A stretch of 64,000 nt of DNA from Planctomycetota bacterium (lineage in GTDB: Bacteria > Planctomycetota > Phycisphaerae > Sedimentisphaerales > Anaerobacaceae), in the NCBI GenBank assembly GCA_022566315.1, contig JADFJC010000004.1:1-64000 (forward strand). The letters run 5' to 3'. How positions within the stretch are numbered: position 1 is the stretch's first letter; each line of letters begins with the position of its first letter. Below, piece after piece: positions 7,404 to 16,424 of this stretch. Below the pieces are notes generated by a model that saw nothing but the letters and a program-made list of their open reading frames with translations, did no database searches and was not told where the DNA came from. Position numbers and translations under genes: made by a program.

Positions 7404-8699
7404 ATGAAGACAAGAGGGATTAATCGACGTCAATTTATGAGGAAAGCAGCCGGTGCGTCCGTAGTTACTGTGGGTTTTCCCTGTTTAGCTGCCTCATCGG
7501 CGCTGGGTAAGGCAGGGGCCGTTGCGGCGAGCAATAGAATTGTAATGGGCGCTATTGGTGTGGGCGGGCAGGGCACGCGGCACGTGGGCGGAGGAATCTG
7601 GGTCCAGGGCGGAGGCTTTCTCAGCAAACCCGAGGTGCAGTTTGTAGCTGTCTGCGATGTAAACGCCAACAATCGCAATCGTGCCCGTGACATTGTCAAT
7701 AAGCATTACGGCAATAACGACTGTTCGAGCTATAATGATTTCAGGGAGCTTGTAGCACGGCAGGATATCGATGCGGTATTGGTTGCTACGCCTGACCACT
7801 GGCATGTCCTGACATCTATCGCTGCTGTAAAGGCCGGCATGGATGTTTATTGTGAAAAGCCGCTATCGCTTACTATCAGACAGGCCAGAGAGGTGGCTAA
7901 CGTAGTTAAAAGATACGGGCGCATATTCCAAACAGGTACTCAGCAGCGTTCGTGGCGGGAATTTCGGTTTGCCTGTGAGCTGATTCGCAACGGGTATATC
8001 GGTGAAGTAAAATCGATAACAGTCAACGTCGGCGGGCCGCCTCAATGGTCGTGTAATGCGCCTGCGGAACCGGAGCCGGAGTGGCTTGACTGGAATATGT
8101 GGCTTGGGCCGGCTCCGTGGAGGCCTTATACATCGAAGATTGCACCCGGCGGGTGGATGGGCTATCGTGACTATTCCGGCGGTGAGATGACTAACTGGGG
8201 GGCACATATGTTCGATACCGCCCAGTGGGCTATGGGGATGGACGACAGCGGGCCGGTGGAAATCATACCGCCGGACGGCAAGGATTATAAAGTGCTAACC
8301 TACAAATACGCCAACGGCACTATTATGATGCGCGATAAGATTAGCAGAAACGTGCCGGGCGTTTTGTTTACCGGGACCGAAGGTAAAATTGAGGTCAGTC
8401 GGGAGCACTTGATAACAGAGCCGGAGAGTTTGGTCAGACAAAAAATCGGCCCTGATGAAATACATCTCTATGAAAGCAAGAACCATCCGGATAATTTCCT
8501 GCAATGTATTAAAACCCGCAAGAGGCCGGCCAGTGACGCTGAAGTGGGATGTCGTTCGATTACGGTTTGCCATTTGGGTAATATAGCGTATTGGCTCAAA
8601 CGGCCGTTAAAGTGGGACCCTGAAAAAGAACGATTCTTGAACGACCCGGAAGCGGATAAAATGACAGCGAGACCTCTGCGGGCTCCCTGGCGGTTATAA
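7404..8699 (+). CDS. Tat-exported Gfo/Idh/MocA family oxidoreductase (second paralogue)
   Basis: Same architecture as the gene at 5817. It has Tat motif NRRQFMRKAAG at residues 7-17, an Ala-rich signal, Rossmann loop GAIGVGGQGTRHVGG (about 48), DVYCEKPLSLT (about 148) and a C-terminal PLRAPWRL. The match extends along the whole length, but the N-terminal cofactor loop is longer (VGGGIWVQGGGFLSK), so it is a diverged paralogue rather than a recent duplicate. It probably oxidises a related sugar in the envelope together with the DUF1080 protein. Confidence 0.93.
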   Translation: MKTRGINRRQFMRKAAGASVVTVGFPCLAASSALGKAGAVAASNRIVMGAIGVGGQGTRHVGGGIWVQGGGFLSKPEVQFVAVCDVNANNRNRARDIVNKHYGNNDCSSYNDFRELVARQDIDAVLVATPDHWHVLTSIAAVKAGMDVYCEKPLSLTIRQAREVANVVKRYGRIFQTGTQQRSWREFRFACELIRNGYIGEVKSITVNVGGPPQWSCNAPAEPEPEWLDWNMWLGPAPWRPYTSKIAPGGWMGYRDYSGGEMTNWGAHMFDTAQWAMGMDDSGPVEIIPPDGKDYKVLTYKYANGTIMMRDKISRNVPGVLFTGTEGKIEVSREHLITEPESLVRQKIGPDEIHLYESKNHPDNFLQCIKTRKRPASDAEVGCRSITVCHLGNIAYWLKRPLKWDPEKERFLNDPEADKMTARPLRAPWRL

Positions 8700-8749
8700 A
8701 GTCTTCAGTGGTGCGAAATATCGCACTCTACATGGCTAAAAAAAGTGAT

Positions 8750-8778
8750 TTGACGGCAATTGAGGGTTGTGGTATTAT
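8750..8778 (+). promoter_or_regulatory. Sigma-70-type promoter upstream of the small gene and dcd
   Basis: TTGACG (8750-8755), 17-nt spacer, TATTAT (8773-8778). It lies about 110 bp before the next start codon, so the transcript has a leader of about 100 nt. Confidence 0.55.
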
Positions 8779-8887
8779 TTAGATTGAGGTAAAAAAGAAA
8801 CGCATGCATCAAGTTTGGGAAATTGAAAAAATAATTGGATTCTTACTGACTTGAGATGTAAAGGGATATAAAAGAAAAGGAGTTTTA

Positions 8888-9130
8888 ATGAACAGAGTAA
8901 AAGCAAGGATTGTACGGGGGTCTATCAGGTCTGAGCGTATTGCTTATATTACAACAGCAGGGGGTGGGCACGCTGAAGTTCTTTTAAGCGCTTCCCAAAC
9001 TGGTTCCAATCATGTTCTCGCAGTTGAGGTAGCCAGAGATAAAAACAATGTTTTAATTGAATTGCCTCAAGAGACATCTTCGGGAGATTGGAGAGTTTGG
9101 GTGAATAAAAACCAAATACTCAGTGAATAG
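8888..9130 (+). CDS. Small protein of unknown function, coupled to dCTP deaminase
   Basis: 80 residues, not recognised. The ATG has a strong AAAAGGAG Shine-Dalgarno 7 nt upstream. The composition is normal for a soluble protein with alternating strands (RIAYITTAGGGHAEVLLS, VLAVEVARDKNNVLIELP) and a final WRVWVNKNQILSE. The stop codon lies 1 nt before the most likely dcd ATG (or overlaps an alternative GTG), so the pair is translationally coupled under the promoter at 8750. A role with nucleotide metabolism is suggested only by that coupling. Confidence 0.7.
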   Translation: MNRVKARIVRGSIRSERIAYITTAGGGHAEVLLSASQTGSNHVLAVEVARDKNNVLIELPQETSSGDWRVWVNKNQILSE

Positions 9131-9131
9131 A

Positions 9132-9689
9132 ATGATACTAACGGACCGCGAAATCCAAGTATTTTTAGCTAACCGGCAGATTAGTATAAAGCCGAAACCA
9201 GACTTGGTCCGGTATAGCTCCACTTCTGTTGATCTAACTTTAGCAAAACAGTTTCGGGTGTGGGATTTCAATCAAATTGAGAAAACCAAAGGTGAAATCA
9301 TTACGCCAGGACCAAAGTTTAGGTATCCTGAGTTTCGGGACAAATATACCAAAAGCATAAATATCCCATCTGGTAAAGGTTATGTATTAGCGCCTGAAGC
9401 TTTTGTTCTGGCGTGGACACATGAAACGATTGACCTTCCAAATCATTCAAGAATCGCTGCAAGGATTGAGGGAAAAAGTTCATTAGCCAGACTCGGTTTA
9501 GCCGTGCATGTTACTGCACCAACGATACACGCTGGATTTGAGGGATCTCTCCAGTTGGAGTTATGTAATCACGGCCCGGTTAGTATCCGTTTGACTCCTG
9601 GTATGCCAATCTGCCAATTAATCTTTGAGATGACTCTTGGCACACCAGCCAAGGGGTATTCTGGCATATTTTTAAGGCAAAAAAAATAG
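9132..9689 (+). CDS. dcd: dCTP deaminase / dUTPase-superfamily protein
   Basis: Predicted to deaminate dCTP to dUTP, feeding dTMP synthesis. Family signatures are MILTDREIQ at the N terminus, SSTSVDLTLA, the core ARIEGKSSLARLGL (about residue 115) and the trimer-fold strand IHAGFEGSLQLELCN, where most Dcd proteins have I-D-P-G-F-E-G. The Asp-Pro to His-Ala change is a deviation worth noting. I start at the ATG at 9132 because family members begin with MILSDREI; a GTG at 9123 would add three residues and overlap the previous stop. A strong hairpin terminator follows. Confidence 0.85.
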   Translation: MILTDREIQVFLANRQISIKPKPDLVRYSSTSVDLTLAKQFRVWDFNQIEKTKGEIITPGPKFRYPEFRDKYTKSINIPSGKGYVLAPEAFVLAWTHETIDLPNHSRIAARIEGKSSLARLGLAVHVTAPTIHAGFEGSLQLELCNHGPVSIRLTPGMPICQLIFEMTLGTPAKGYSGIFLRQKK

Positions 9690-9752
9690 TTTTTCCATGG
9701 GAGAACAAGGAAAAGCCACTTATTGTTTTTCAAGCGAAAGATTCGATTTTTT

Positions 9753-9805
9753 ACCCACACCAATTAGACGTGAGCTTAAGTTCAATTGGTGTGGGTTCTT
9801 TGTTG
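9753..9805 (+). terminator. Strong hairpin terminator after dcd
   Basis: Perfect 13-bp stem ACCCACACCAATT (9753-9765) with AATTGGTGTGGGT (9784-9796), 18-nt loop, followed by TTCTTTGTT. Confidence 0.7.
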
Positions 9806-9991
9806 CGCTCCGACTAAAGGGCAACGCAATATTGTACTAAAGAAAACAGCGTAATATCTTGTTGATATTAGCATAATAGCAGCATAGAATCAGCCCCGAT
9901 AGGCGGTATCGGGATTTCGTCCGCCAAATGAGCGGCGGATAAATGTTGTATGGCTATGCCACAGGTATTATTATGTTGGGAGAATTGCGCG

Positions 9992-11092
9992 GTGCGAAAG
10001 ATATGTTTTTTATTAGTCATCGTAACCTGCATAGCTCATAAAGCTGAGGCGGGGCTTGAGTTAATCCGTGTTAGTGAGGACGGCAGGCGCTTGGTCGGCG
10101 CTGAATCCGGTGAGAGGTTCTTTGCATGGGGCTTTAACTATGACCATGACGACTCCGGGAGGCTTCTGGAAGACTACTGGTACGAAGAGTGGCCGACTGT
10201 TGTGGAAGATTTCAAAGAGATGAAGGCACTCGGAGCCAATGTTGTCAGAATTCACCCTCAACTTGCGAAATTCATGAAGACGGCAAAAGAACCTAACGAG
10301 GCAGCTTTGAAACAGCTTGTTCGTTTAGTGAGACTGGCAGAGAAGACGGGGCTTTACCTCGATATTACAGGACTGGGCTGTTATCACAAGAAGGACGTGC
10401 CCAAATGGTATGATTCAATGGATGAAGCCGGGCGATGGGAGGTCCAGGCTTTGTTCTGGGAGGCGATTGCGGAGAATTGCGCTGAAAGTCCAGCTGTTTT
10501 CTGTTACGACCTTATGAACGAGCCTATCCTGCCGGGTGAGAAAAAGGAGACCGAGTGGTTAGCGGGCGAGTTCGGAGGCAAGTATTTTGTTCAGCGGATT
10601 AGCCTTGACCTTGCAGGGCGTACGAGAAAGCAAGTCGCCAGAATGTGGGTCGATAAGCTCGTTGCGGCTATTCGAAAGCACGACAAGGGTCACATGATAA
10701 CAGTAGGGGTGATACCCTGGGCTCATACTTTTCCAAAAGCCAAGCCGCTTTTCTATTCGAAGGAAGTTGGTGAAAATCTTGATTTTGTAAGCGTTCACTT
10801 TTATCCTAAAAAAGGTGAAGTTCAAAAGGCACTGTCAGCACTTGCGGTCTATGATGTTGGTAAACCGTTGGTCATAGAGGAAGTATTTCCGCTGTACTGT
10901 GGCGAGGAGGAGTTTGATGTTTTCGTCGAAGAATCGCTTGATATTGTCGATGGTTACATCGGCTTTTATTGGGGCAAAACCATCGAAGAGTACTCGGCGC
11001 CAAACGCCAGTATAGCCGGAGCGATTATGAGAAACTGGCTGGAATACTTCCGCGCTAAAGGGCCGGAGATTCTCGGGGCTCGCAGCCCATAA
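9992..11092 (+). CDS. Secreted GH5-like glycoside hydrolase
   Basis: Probable secreted beta-glycanase of the GH5/GH-A clan TIM-barrel type. A signal peptide (VRKICFLLVIVTCIAHKAEA) follows the GTG at 9992, which has GGGAG 9 nt upstream; the ATG at 9950 would put 14 unlikely residues before the signal. Clan GH-A markers are VVRIHPQL after strand 2, the acid/base motif CYDLMNEP (about residue 175) and the nucleophile region KPLVIEEVFPL (about 295). GFNYDHDDSGR near the N terminus is also usual. The substrate cannot be read from sequence; mannan or beta-glucan are options. Confidence 0.8.
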   Translation: MRKICFLLVIVTCIAHKAEAGLELIRVSEDGRRLVGAESGERFFAWGFNYDHDDSGRLLEDYWYEEWPTVVEDFKEMKALGANVVRIHPQLAKFMKTAKEPNEAALKQLVRLVRLAEKTGLYLDITGLGCYHKKDVPKWYDSMDEAGRWEVQALFWEAIAENCAESPAVFCYDLMNEPILPGEKKETEWLAGEFGGKYFVQRISLDLAGRTRKQVARMWVDKLVAAIRKHDKGHMITVGVIPWAHTFPKAKPLFYSKEVGENLDFVSVHFYPKKGEVQKALSALAVYDVGKPLVIEEVFPLYCGEEEFDVFVEESLDIVDGYIGFYWGKTIEEYSAPNASIAGAIMRNWLEYFRAKGPEILGARSP

Positions 11093-11287
11093 GGCCGGCA
11101 ATGAGAATACAAAAATCAAAGTTAAAAACGCAAAATTGTGGAGGCCCCTTCGACTACGCTCAGGTCAGGCCCTTCGGGCGAATGTTTAAATAGATTTCTC
11201 GACAAGCTCGAAATGACGGAAGGAATTAAGAATGGAGAATTTAGAATTGGTGGGGCAAGCCCCACCCTACGGATATGCCGGTATAAA

Positions 11288-11527
11288 ATGATAAGACCAA
11301 TTCAACCACATAACCCATTCACAGCGGACGCTGAGAAACGTTGGAAGGTTATTCCAGAATGGGCACAGCGGGAAATCCTCTTCAACGTATTCTGTAGTAG
11401 ATGCTTGGGTTCAGTACCCATTGTCCTTGAGAAAGCAGAAATGAGGCGAGACGAATTGCTCCTAAGGGGTAAATGCCAGCATTGCGGCAAAGACATCTGC
11501 CGTGTTGTTGAACCTGAGAACGAATAG
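11288..11527 (+). CDS. Small zinc-ribbon protein of unknown function
   Basis: 79 residues with two Cys pairs, CSRCLG and CQHCGKDIC, forming a likely zinc ribbon. It starts MIRPIQPHNPFTADAEKRW. The open frame extends upstream to 11138, but that part is translated intergenic repeat (TTCGACTACGCTCAGG and CTCGACAAGCTCG type), so the ATG at 11288 is the better start. It stands alone between two repeat-rich spacers. Function unknown. Confidence 0.65.
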   Translation: MIRPIQPHNPFTADAEKRWKVIPEWAQREILFNVFCSRCLGSVPIVLEKAEMRRDELLLRGKCQHCGKDICRVVEPENE

Positions 11528-11773
11528 TCAAAGTGATGCGAAATGCTACTCTGCGAGTCAGCCGCCCCAGGGACATAATCACTGGACGCTTAGACTGTTG
11601 GTTGAGAAAATGGTTACGTTGGAAGTTATCGAGCATTGCAGTAAGGATACTGTCCATCGTGCTACCGAGGATTTTTATTTTTTTCAAATATTTTCCTTGA
11701 TGTGGTAGCACGGATTTGATATTTTTATGCGCAAGCTTTAGCAAGGAATATTAGTTCTTTTGAGGAGTTAGTT

Positions 11774-12487
11774 ATGACAGCGGAAATGAGCGCTCTTGTT
11801 ATCACCGCTGCATCCATAGGCTTCTTGCACACTGTATTAGGCCCAGACCATTATCTTCCTTTTATCATGATGTCATGGGCGCGAAAATGGTCACGAGTCA
11901 AAACTATCTTCATAACCTTTTTGTGCGGGCTTGGGCACATAGCAAGCTCAGTGGTGCTGGGTCTGATAGGGGTGTCGATGGGCCTGGCGGTCAAAAAGCT
12001 GGAGTTCATCGAATCGGCCCGTGGCAACTTGGCAGCGTGGCTGCTTATCGCCTTCGGATTAGCATATTTGGTCTGGGGATTGCGGCGGGCGTACCGGAAC
12101 CAGCCCCATAAGCATACTCACGTTCACACAGGCGAGACCGCGCATGGGCACCCACATAGTCATCATCTGGAGCACAGTCATGTTCACAACGGCAAAAGCG
12201 ATTCAAGCATCACCCCCTGGGCGCTGTTTGCCATTTTTGTTTTCGGGCCTTGTGAGCCTTTGATTCCCATACTGATGTATCCGGCTGCGAAAAACGGTTT
12301 CTTTGAGGTACTGCTGGTCGTCTTTGTGTTTGGCATTGCAACCATTGTTACTATGTTGGGGGCAGTTCTTCTTGCCGGTACGGGAGTGAATTTTCTACCT
12401 TTGGCCAAGGTGCAGCGCTTCGCTCACGTTATAGCGGGAGCAACTATACTTTTGTGCGGCTTGTCCATTCATTTTCTGGGGCTGTGA
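11774..12487 (+). CDS. NicO/UreH-like membrane transporter with His-rich loop
   Basis: Integral membrane protein of the LysE/NicO-UreH superfamily, predicted to move nickel or cobalt across the inner membrane. About six transmembrane segments are visible. Helix 1 carries HTVLGPDHYLPF, matching the family's H-x5-D-H metal motif. The cytoplasmic loop (about residues 110-142) is packed with His (HTHVHTGE, HPHSHHLEHSHVH), typical for metal sensing or buffering. FGPCEPLIP in the second half is a further family motif. The nickel regulator gene nikR lies about 9 kb downstream, not in the same operon. The substrate is inferred. Confidence 0.82.
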   Translation: MTAEMSALVITAASIGFLHTVLGPDHYLPFIMMSWARKWSRVKTIFITFLCGLGHIASSVVLGLIGVSMGLAVKKLEFIESARGNLAAWLLIAFGLAYLVWGLRRAYRNQPHKHTHVHTGETAHGHPHSHHLEHSHVHNGKSDSSITPWALFAIFVFGPCEPLIPILMYPAAKNGFFEVLLVVFVFGIATIVTMLGAVLLAGTGVNFLPLAKVQRFAHVIAGATILLCGLSIHFLGL

Positions 12488-12623
12488 GAAACTACAGTCG
12501 AGAAAAGAACTACCTTCAAACAGTAGATGCCCCTCTATCCGCAGAAAGCGTTTAAAATGGCTTGCAGTGATAGCAAACAAGTCTTAAAATGCACCTGTCA
12601 AATCAATAAAACAGGGGAACAAA

Positions 12624-14153
12624 ATGTTAGCCAGACTGCATAGCGTTACGCTCGAAGGGATTGAGGGAATAATCTGCGAGGTTGAGGTAGATGTTGCGCG
12701 GGGCGGCTTTGAGAAATCTGTTATCGTAGGTCTGCCGGATGCTGCGGTGAAGGAAAGTATCGAGAGGGTCAAAAGCGCAATTGTTAACAGCGGCTTTAGG
12801 CATCCCAAAACCCAATCGTTAATAAATTTAGCGCCGGCTGATGTGAAAAAGGCAGGACCTGCCTTCGATTTGCCTATTGCCCTTGGTATGCTCATTGGCC
12901 AGGGGACTATGGTCAGTTCTGTTCTTAATGATGCCATTATCGTCGGCGAATTAGCTTTAGACGGCAGGGTCAGGCCGGTCAACGGCTTATTGAGTATGGC
13001 GATGACGGCTGCGGCAAACGGTTTTAGCCGAATGATAGTCCCTTTGGAAAATGCCAGAGAAGCTGCGGTGGTTGCCGGCATTGATGTTTTTGGTGTCGGC
13101 TCGCTCGCCCAGGCGGCAGGCTTTCTTACAGGGCAGTTGGAGTTAGAGACAACTACTGTTGATGTTGAAGAACTTTTTAGCGTATCATCAAATTACGAAG
13201 TTGATTTTGCAGATGTTAAGGGTCAGGAAAACGTCAAGCGGGCACTGACGGTTACAGCAGCCGGCGGTCATAACATAATGATGATAGGTCCGCCGGGTGC
13301 AGGAAAGACGATGCTGGCGCAAAGATTGGCGACGATTCTGCCGCCTTTGAGTCTGGAAGAATCGATCGAGACGACCTGTGTGTATTCCTCGGTAGGTTTG
13401 TTGGGTAAAAACAAGGCGTTGTTAGCGACTCGTCCTGTGCGAATGCCGCATCACTCAGCGAGCGGGCCGGCCCTGATTGGTGGCGGTACGATGCCTCGGC
13501 CGGGGGAATTGTCGCTGGCTCATTTCGGGATATTGTTTTTAGATGAATTTGTCGAATTTCCACGGCACGTTCTTGAGATGATTCGTCAGCCGTTGGAGGA
13601 TGGTTTTGTTATTGTCTCACGTGCGAAAAAGACCATCAAATTTCCTGCACAATTTATGCTTGTAGCGGCGATGAATCCCTGTCCGTGCGGTTATTTCGGC
13701 AGTGATGCGAGAAGATGTAAGTGCACGCCGGGGCAGATAGGTCGGTACCTGTCAAAGGTGTCCGGGCCTTTGGTGGACAGGATTGATATTCATATTGACG
13801 TGCCTGCGATAAGTTTCAGCAAGCTGCGCTCGAAGTCAAGCCGGCTCGACTCGGCTGTAATGAGGCAGGATGTTCTCAGGGCCGGGGGCGTTCAAGCCAG
13901 GCGGTTCGGTGACGGCGTGATTATGACAAACGCAAGGATGAGTCATAAACAGGTAGAGAAGTTCTGTAAGCTCGATTCCGCAAGCGAACTTATCCTGAAA
14001 CAGGCGATGATAGAATTCGGGCTGAGCGCCCGTGCCCACGATAAGATTTGCAAAGTCGCCCGCACAATAGCGGATTTAGCTTCTGTTGAGCAGATTCAGC
14101 CGGAACACATTGCAGAGGCTGTCAGTTATCGAAGATTAGACCGAAAATTATAG
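12624..14153 (+). CDS. comM: YifB/ComM-family Mg-chelatase-like AAA+ ATPase
   Basis: Hexameric helicase-like ATPase; ComM promotes branch migration during natural transformation. The full-length 509-residue protein has an N-terminal Lon-protease-like fold (about 1-170, EVDVARGGFEKSVIVGLPD), a Mg-chelatase AAA+ core with Walker A GPPGAGKTMLA (about 222) and Walker B ILFLDEFVEF, then the Cys-rich MNPCPCGYFG insert and the C-terminal lid. It stands as a single gene with no neighbours of related function. Confidence 0.93.
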   Translation: MLARLHSVTLEGIEGIICEVEVDVARGGFEKSVIVGLPDAAVKESIERVKSAIVNSGFRHPKTQSLINLAPADVKKAGPAFDLPIALGMLIGQGTMVSSVLNDAIIVGELALDGRVRPVNGLLSMAMTAAANGFSRMIVPLENAREAAVVAGIDVFGVGSLAQAAGFLTGQLELETTTVDVEELFSVSSNYEVDFADVKGQENVKRALTVTAAGGHNIMMIGPPGAGKTMLAQRLATILPPLSLEESIETTCVYSSVGLLGKNKALLATRPVRMPHHSASGPALIGGGTMPRPGELSLAHFGILFLDEFVEFPRHVLEMIRQPLEDGFVIVSRAKKTIKFPAQFMLVAAMNPCPCGYFGSDARRCKCTPGQIGRYLSKVSGPLVDRIDIHIDVPAISFSKLRSKSSRLDSAVMRQDVLRAGGVQARRFGDGVIMTNARMSHKQVEKFCKLDSASELILKQAMIEFGLSARAHDKICKVARTIADLASVEQIQPEHIAEAVSYRRLDRKL

Positions 14154-14452
14154 CTGCGTTTAGTTTGGGACAGAAAGTTATTTCTGTGTTGTTAAGTCGA
14201 AAAGAGACAAAGAATAAAGTTCTCACCTTTTTTTCAACGGTTTCTATTGTTCATTTGTATTAGGATACAGAAACTCTGATTTTTATAGGCCGATGCTGTA
14301 AAGCGAATAAAGTTTCTTTTGTTTTTATTTCTTAACTTGGCTGAAACTTATGCCGATAAAACATCTGGAAGTTGCGCGGCAACCCGTTTTGTAATGAGTT
14401 TTTAAAATTGGAAGCTTAAACGCTTTGTTGACTTAAAAAAAAGGAGATTAAA
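14154..14452. other. Intergenic region, nothing recognised
   Basis: About 300 bp of AT-rich sequence without a credible gene, known riboswitch or clear terminator. A good Shine-Dalgarno (AAGGAG) for the next gene sits at its end. Confidence 0.5.
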
Positions 14453-14788
14453 ATGGGGATTCAAGAGTGGTCTGAAGATATTATTCTCGTTGACTTACCT
14501 CAAGAGCCGGAGATGGGAGAGGAGCTCAAAACCGTTACGGAGATGGTGCGTGATAGAGGTGACTGTGACGTGGTAATAGACTTTTCCAGCGTGGATATTG
14601 TAACTTCCTCCAGCCTCTCGAAGCTGCTGAAGTTGCGAAAGATGTTAACCGATTGTGGTCATCAGCTTGTTTTCTGCAGCGTTGCGGCGGCAACGAAAGG
14701 TATCTTTATGGTAACCGGCCTTGACGGGATTTTTGAGTTTGCTGACGATAAGTTTGTGGCCCTGGCAGGTTTGCAGATGGTCAGTTAG
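14453..14788 (+). CDS. STAS-domain protein (anti-sigma-factor antagonist type)
   Basis: Single STAS domain of 111 residues, the size of SpoIIAA/RsbV-type anti-anti-sigma factors. The central strand-helix (CDVVIDFSSVDIVTSSSLSKLL) carries a Ser run at the place where family members have the phosphorylated Ser. LVFCSVAAATKGIFMVTGLD and IFEFADD complete the fold. No partner kinase or sigma factor gene is nearby. It might instead act as an adaptor in another signalling complex. Confidence 0.85.
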   Translation: MGIQEWSEDIILVDLPQEPEMGEELKTVTEMVRDRGDCDVVIDFSSVDIVTSSSLSKLLKLRKMLTDCGHQLVFCSVAAATKGIFMVTGLDGIFEFADDKFVALAGLQMVS

Positions 14789-14956
14789 CAGGTTAGCGTA
14801 GTTCCCATTTTACAGAAGGAAAGAGAAGTGGGAGCTTTACAACTGGGTTATCCTGTGTTAGTATGAGGTTTTCTTGTTGAGCCGGCTACGAAGGCCGCTG
14901 ATTAGAGCGGTGTTCGTAATCTGCTCGCAGGGTTCTTATAAAAGCAGGACGTTAGT

Positions 14957-15667
14957 ATGGATAAAGAAACTCTGCGGCAAATCGAGCAGATAATAGGTTA
15001 CGAGTTTTCCGATAAGCATCTTTTAGCCAAAGCATTTACTCATTCCTCTGCGGTCGATAATCGCCTTTTAAGTAACGAAAGGCTGGAGTTCCTTGGAGAT
15101 GCTGTTTTAGCTGTGGTCATCTGTCAAACACTCTTCGAGCGGTTTTCAGGTTATCTTGAGGGTGACTTAACGAAAATTAAGAGTATGCTTGTATCTCGCG
15201 GGACATGCGCTAAGGTTTCGAGGCATCTCGGCCTGCAAAATTTTCTGATCGTCGGCAAGGGGATGGTCTCCAGCCGGGCTTTGTCAGGTTCTCTTGCCGC
15301 CGGTGTGCTGGAGACGATTATCGCTGCGGTTTATATTGACGGGGGATTTGACGCCGCCAGCGGTTTCATCCTGAGAACTTTTGGTTCGTTAATTGCACAA
15401 GCCGATGCGGGACAAGCTCAGGGTAACTATAAGTCGTTACTGCAGCAGCACGCCCAGGAACAGTCTAATGTTACGCCTGTCTATGCGCTTCTTGATGAAA
15501 AGGGCCCCGACCACAACAAAGCTTTTGAGCTGGGGGTGGTTATCGATGACCGTCATTTCCCAGGCGCCTGGGGGACAAACAAAAAAGAAGCGGAGCAAAA
15601 AGCCGCTTTCAATGCTCTTGTCGAATTGGGTGTGCTTGAGAAGACCTCTGAAGAAGACAGCGAATAA
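14957..15667 (+). CDS. rnc: Ribonuclease III
   Basis: Cleaves double-stranded RNA in rRNA and mRNA processing. The nuclease domain (about 5-150) shows the signature NERLEFLGDAVL (about residue 40) and the second catalytic region GVLETIIAAVYIDGG. The C-terminal dsRNA-binding domain (about 160-230) includes NYKSLLQQHAQEQ and the KKEAEQKAAFNALVELG helix. Length 236 is normal. The start ATG follows a weak GCAGGA. It is isolated from lepA or era, its common partners elsewhere. Confidence 0.96.
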   Translation: MDKETLRQIEQIIGYEFSDKHLLAKAFTHSSAVDNRLLSNERLEFLGDAVLAVVICQTLFERFSGYLEGDLTKIKSMLVSRGTCAKVSRHLGLQNFLIVGKGMVSSRALSGSLAAGVLETIIAAVYIDGGFDAASGFILRTFGSLIAQADAGQAQGNYKSLLQQHAQEQSNVTPVYALLDEKGPDHNKAFELGVVIDDRHFPGAWGTNKKEAEQKAAFNALVELGVLEKTSEEDSE

Positions 15668-15766
15668 ATCGTATCTCGTCGCTCGTATCTCGTGGTTCAT
15701 AGTTTATTGTTCATAGGCTGCGAACTATGAACGCCGATTTTCGATATGAGATGGTGTTTCCGGCAG

Positions 15767-16018
15767 TTACTCTATAACCAGCCACGCAAAGGTACACAGG
15801 ACCAATGCAGTGATGGACATAAAAACAACAATTGAGCCGAATAGAATCACAGCTTCTTTGAGGAAGTTGGCGGCTTTTATTTCCGGCAGCTTTGTGGCTT
15901 TATAGACGATGGCTATCGCCGCTACCAAAGGCAGCAGCCACAGCATGGATTGCGGGTCTGCGCCGATCTTTTCCGGTGTAGTAAAGGTCGCCATTACAAG
16001 AGCAGATATTATCGACAT
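15767..16018 (-). CDS. Small membrane protein of unknown function
   Basis: 83 residues with two predicted transmembrane helices (SMLWLLPLVAAIAIVYKAT and AVILFGSIVVFMSITALVL). It begins 1 bp after the stop of the gene at 16020-16424 and is the last gene of a three-gene operon read leftward from 18817. No domain recognised. The tight operon position makes it a real gene. Confidence 0.7.
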   Translation of the reverse strand: MSIISALVMATFTTPEKIGADPQSMLWLLPLVAAIAIVYKATKLPEIKAANFLKEAVILFGSIVVFMSITALVLCTFAWLVIE

Positions 16019-16019
16019 T

Positions 16020-16424
16020 TTAGTCTCCGGCGGTTTCTATTTTGTGCAGATGAGCCAAATAAACGGCGTTTACAATGCACAAAAGGTTGAGCAAACCTGC
16101 GATGCTGGTGTATATCTGTCCTATTTCATTCGGTCTGCCAAAGACGGGATAGTATCCTTTCGTGGCCCAGTACCCCAAAACCGCGACAATCGGCGAATTC
16201 ATAATTTGTGCCACATACCACGGCTTTGCCCCGACAGGATTGATAATTCCTATTGAGCCGACGTATAAGCCTGCGCAGAAGGTCAGGACGATAGTTGCGG
16301 ATATAATAAGAGCGCGTTTTTTTTCCTTTATCAGGAAATGTCCGGCGCCCGGGATGAGCCAGGCGAGCAGTCCGACGGTCAGCAGAAACAGTTTATGTTT
16401 TTTTTTCGAGCGTGGTGCCGTCAC
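16020..16424 (-). CDS. DUF6677-like membrane protein
   Basis: 134 residues with about four hydrophobic segments. The N terminus after a basic stretch (RSKKKHK) reads LLAWLIPGAGHFLIKEKKRA, the P-G-x-G-H type hairpin seen in small TM2/DUF6677-like proteins of Planctomycetes (family name from memory). It overlaps the SurA-like gene by 4 bp (ATGA-type coupling) and is followed 1 bp later by the 83-residue membrane protein. A link to envelope biogenesis is inferred from the operon. Confidence 0.65.
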   Translation of the reverse strand: MTAPRSKKKHKLFLLTVGLLAWLIPGAGHFLIKEKKRALIISATIVLTFCAGLYVGSIGIINPVGAKPWYVAQIMNSPIVAVLGYWATKGYYPVFGRPNEIGQIYTSIAGLLNLLCIVNAVYLAHLHKIETAGD

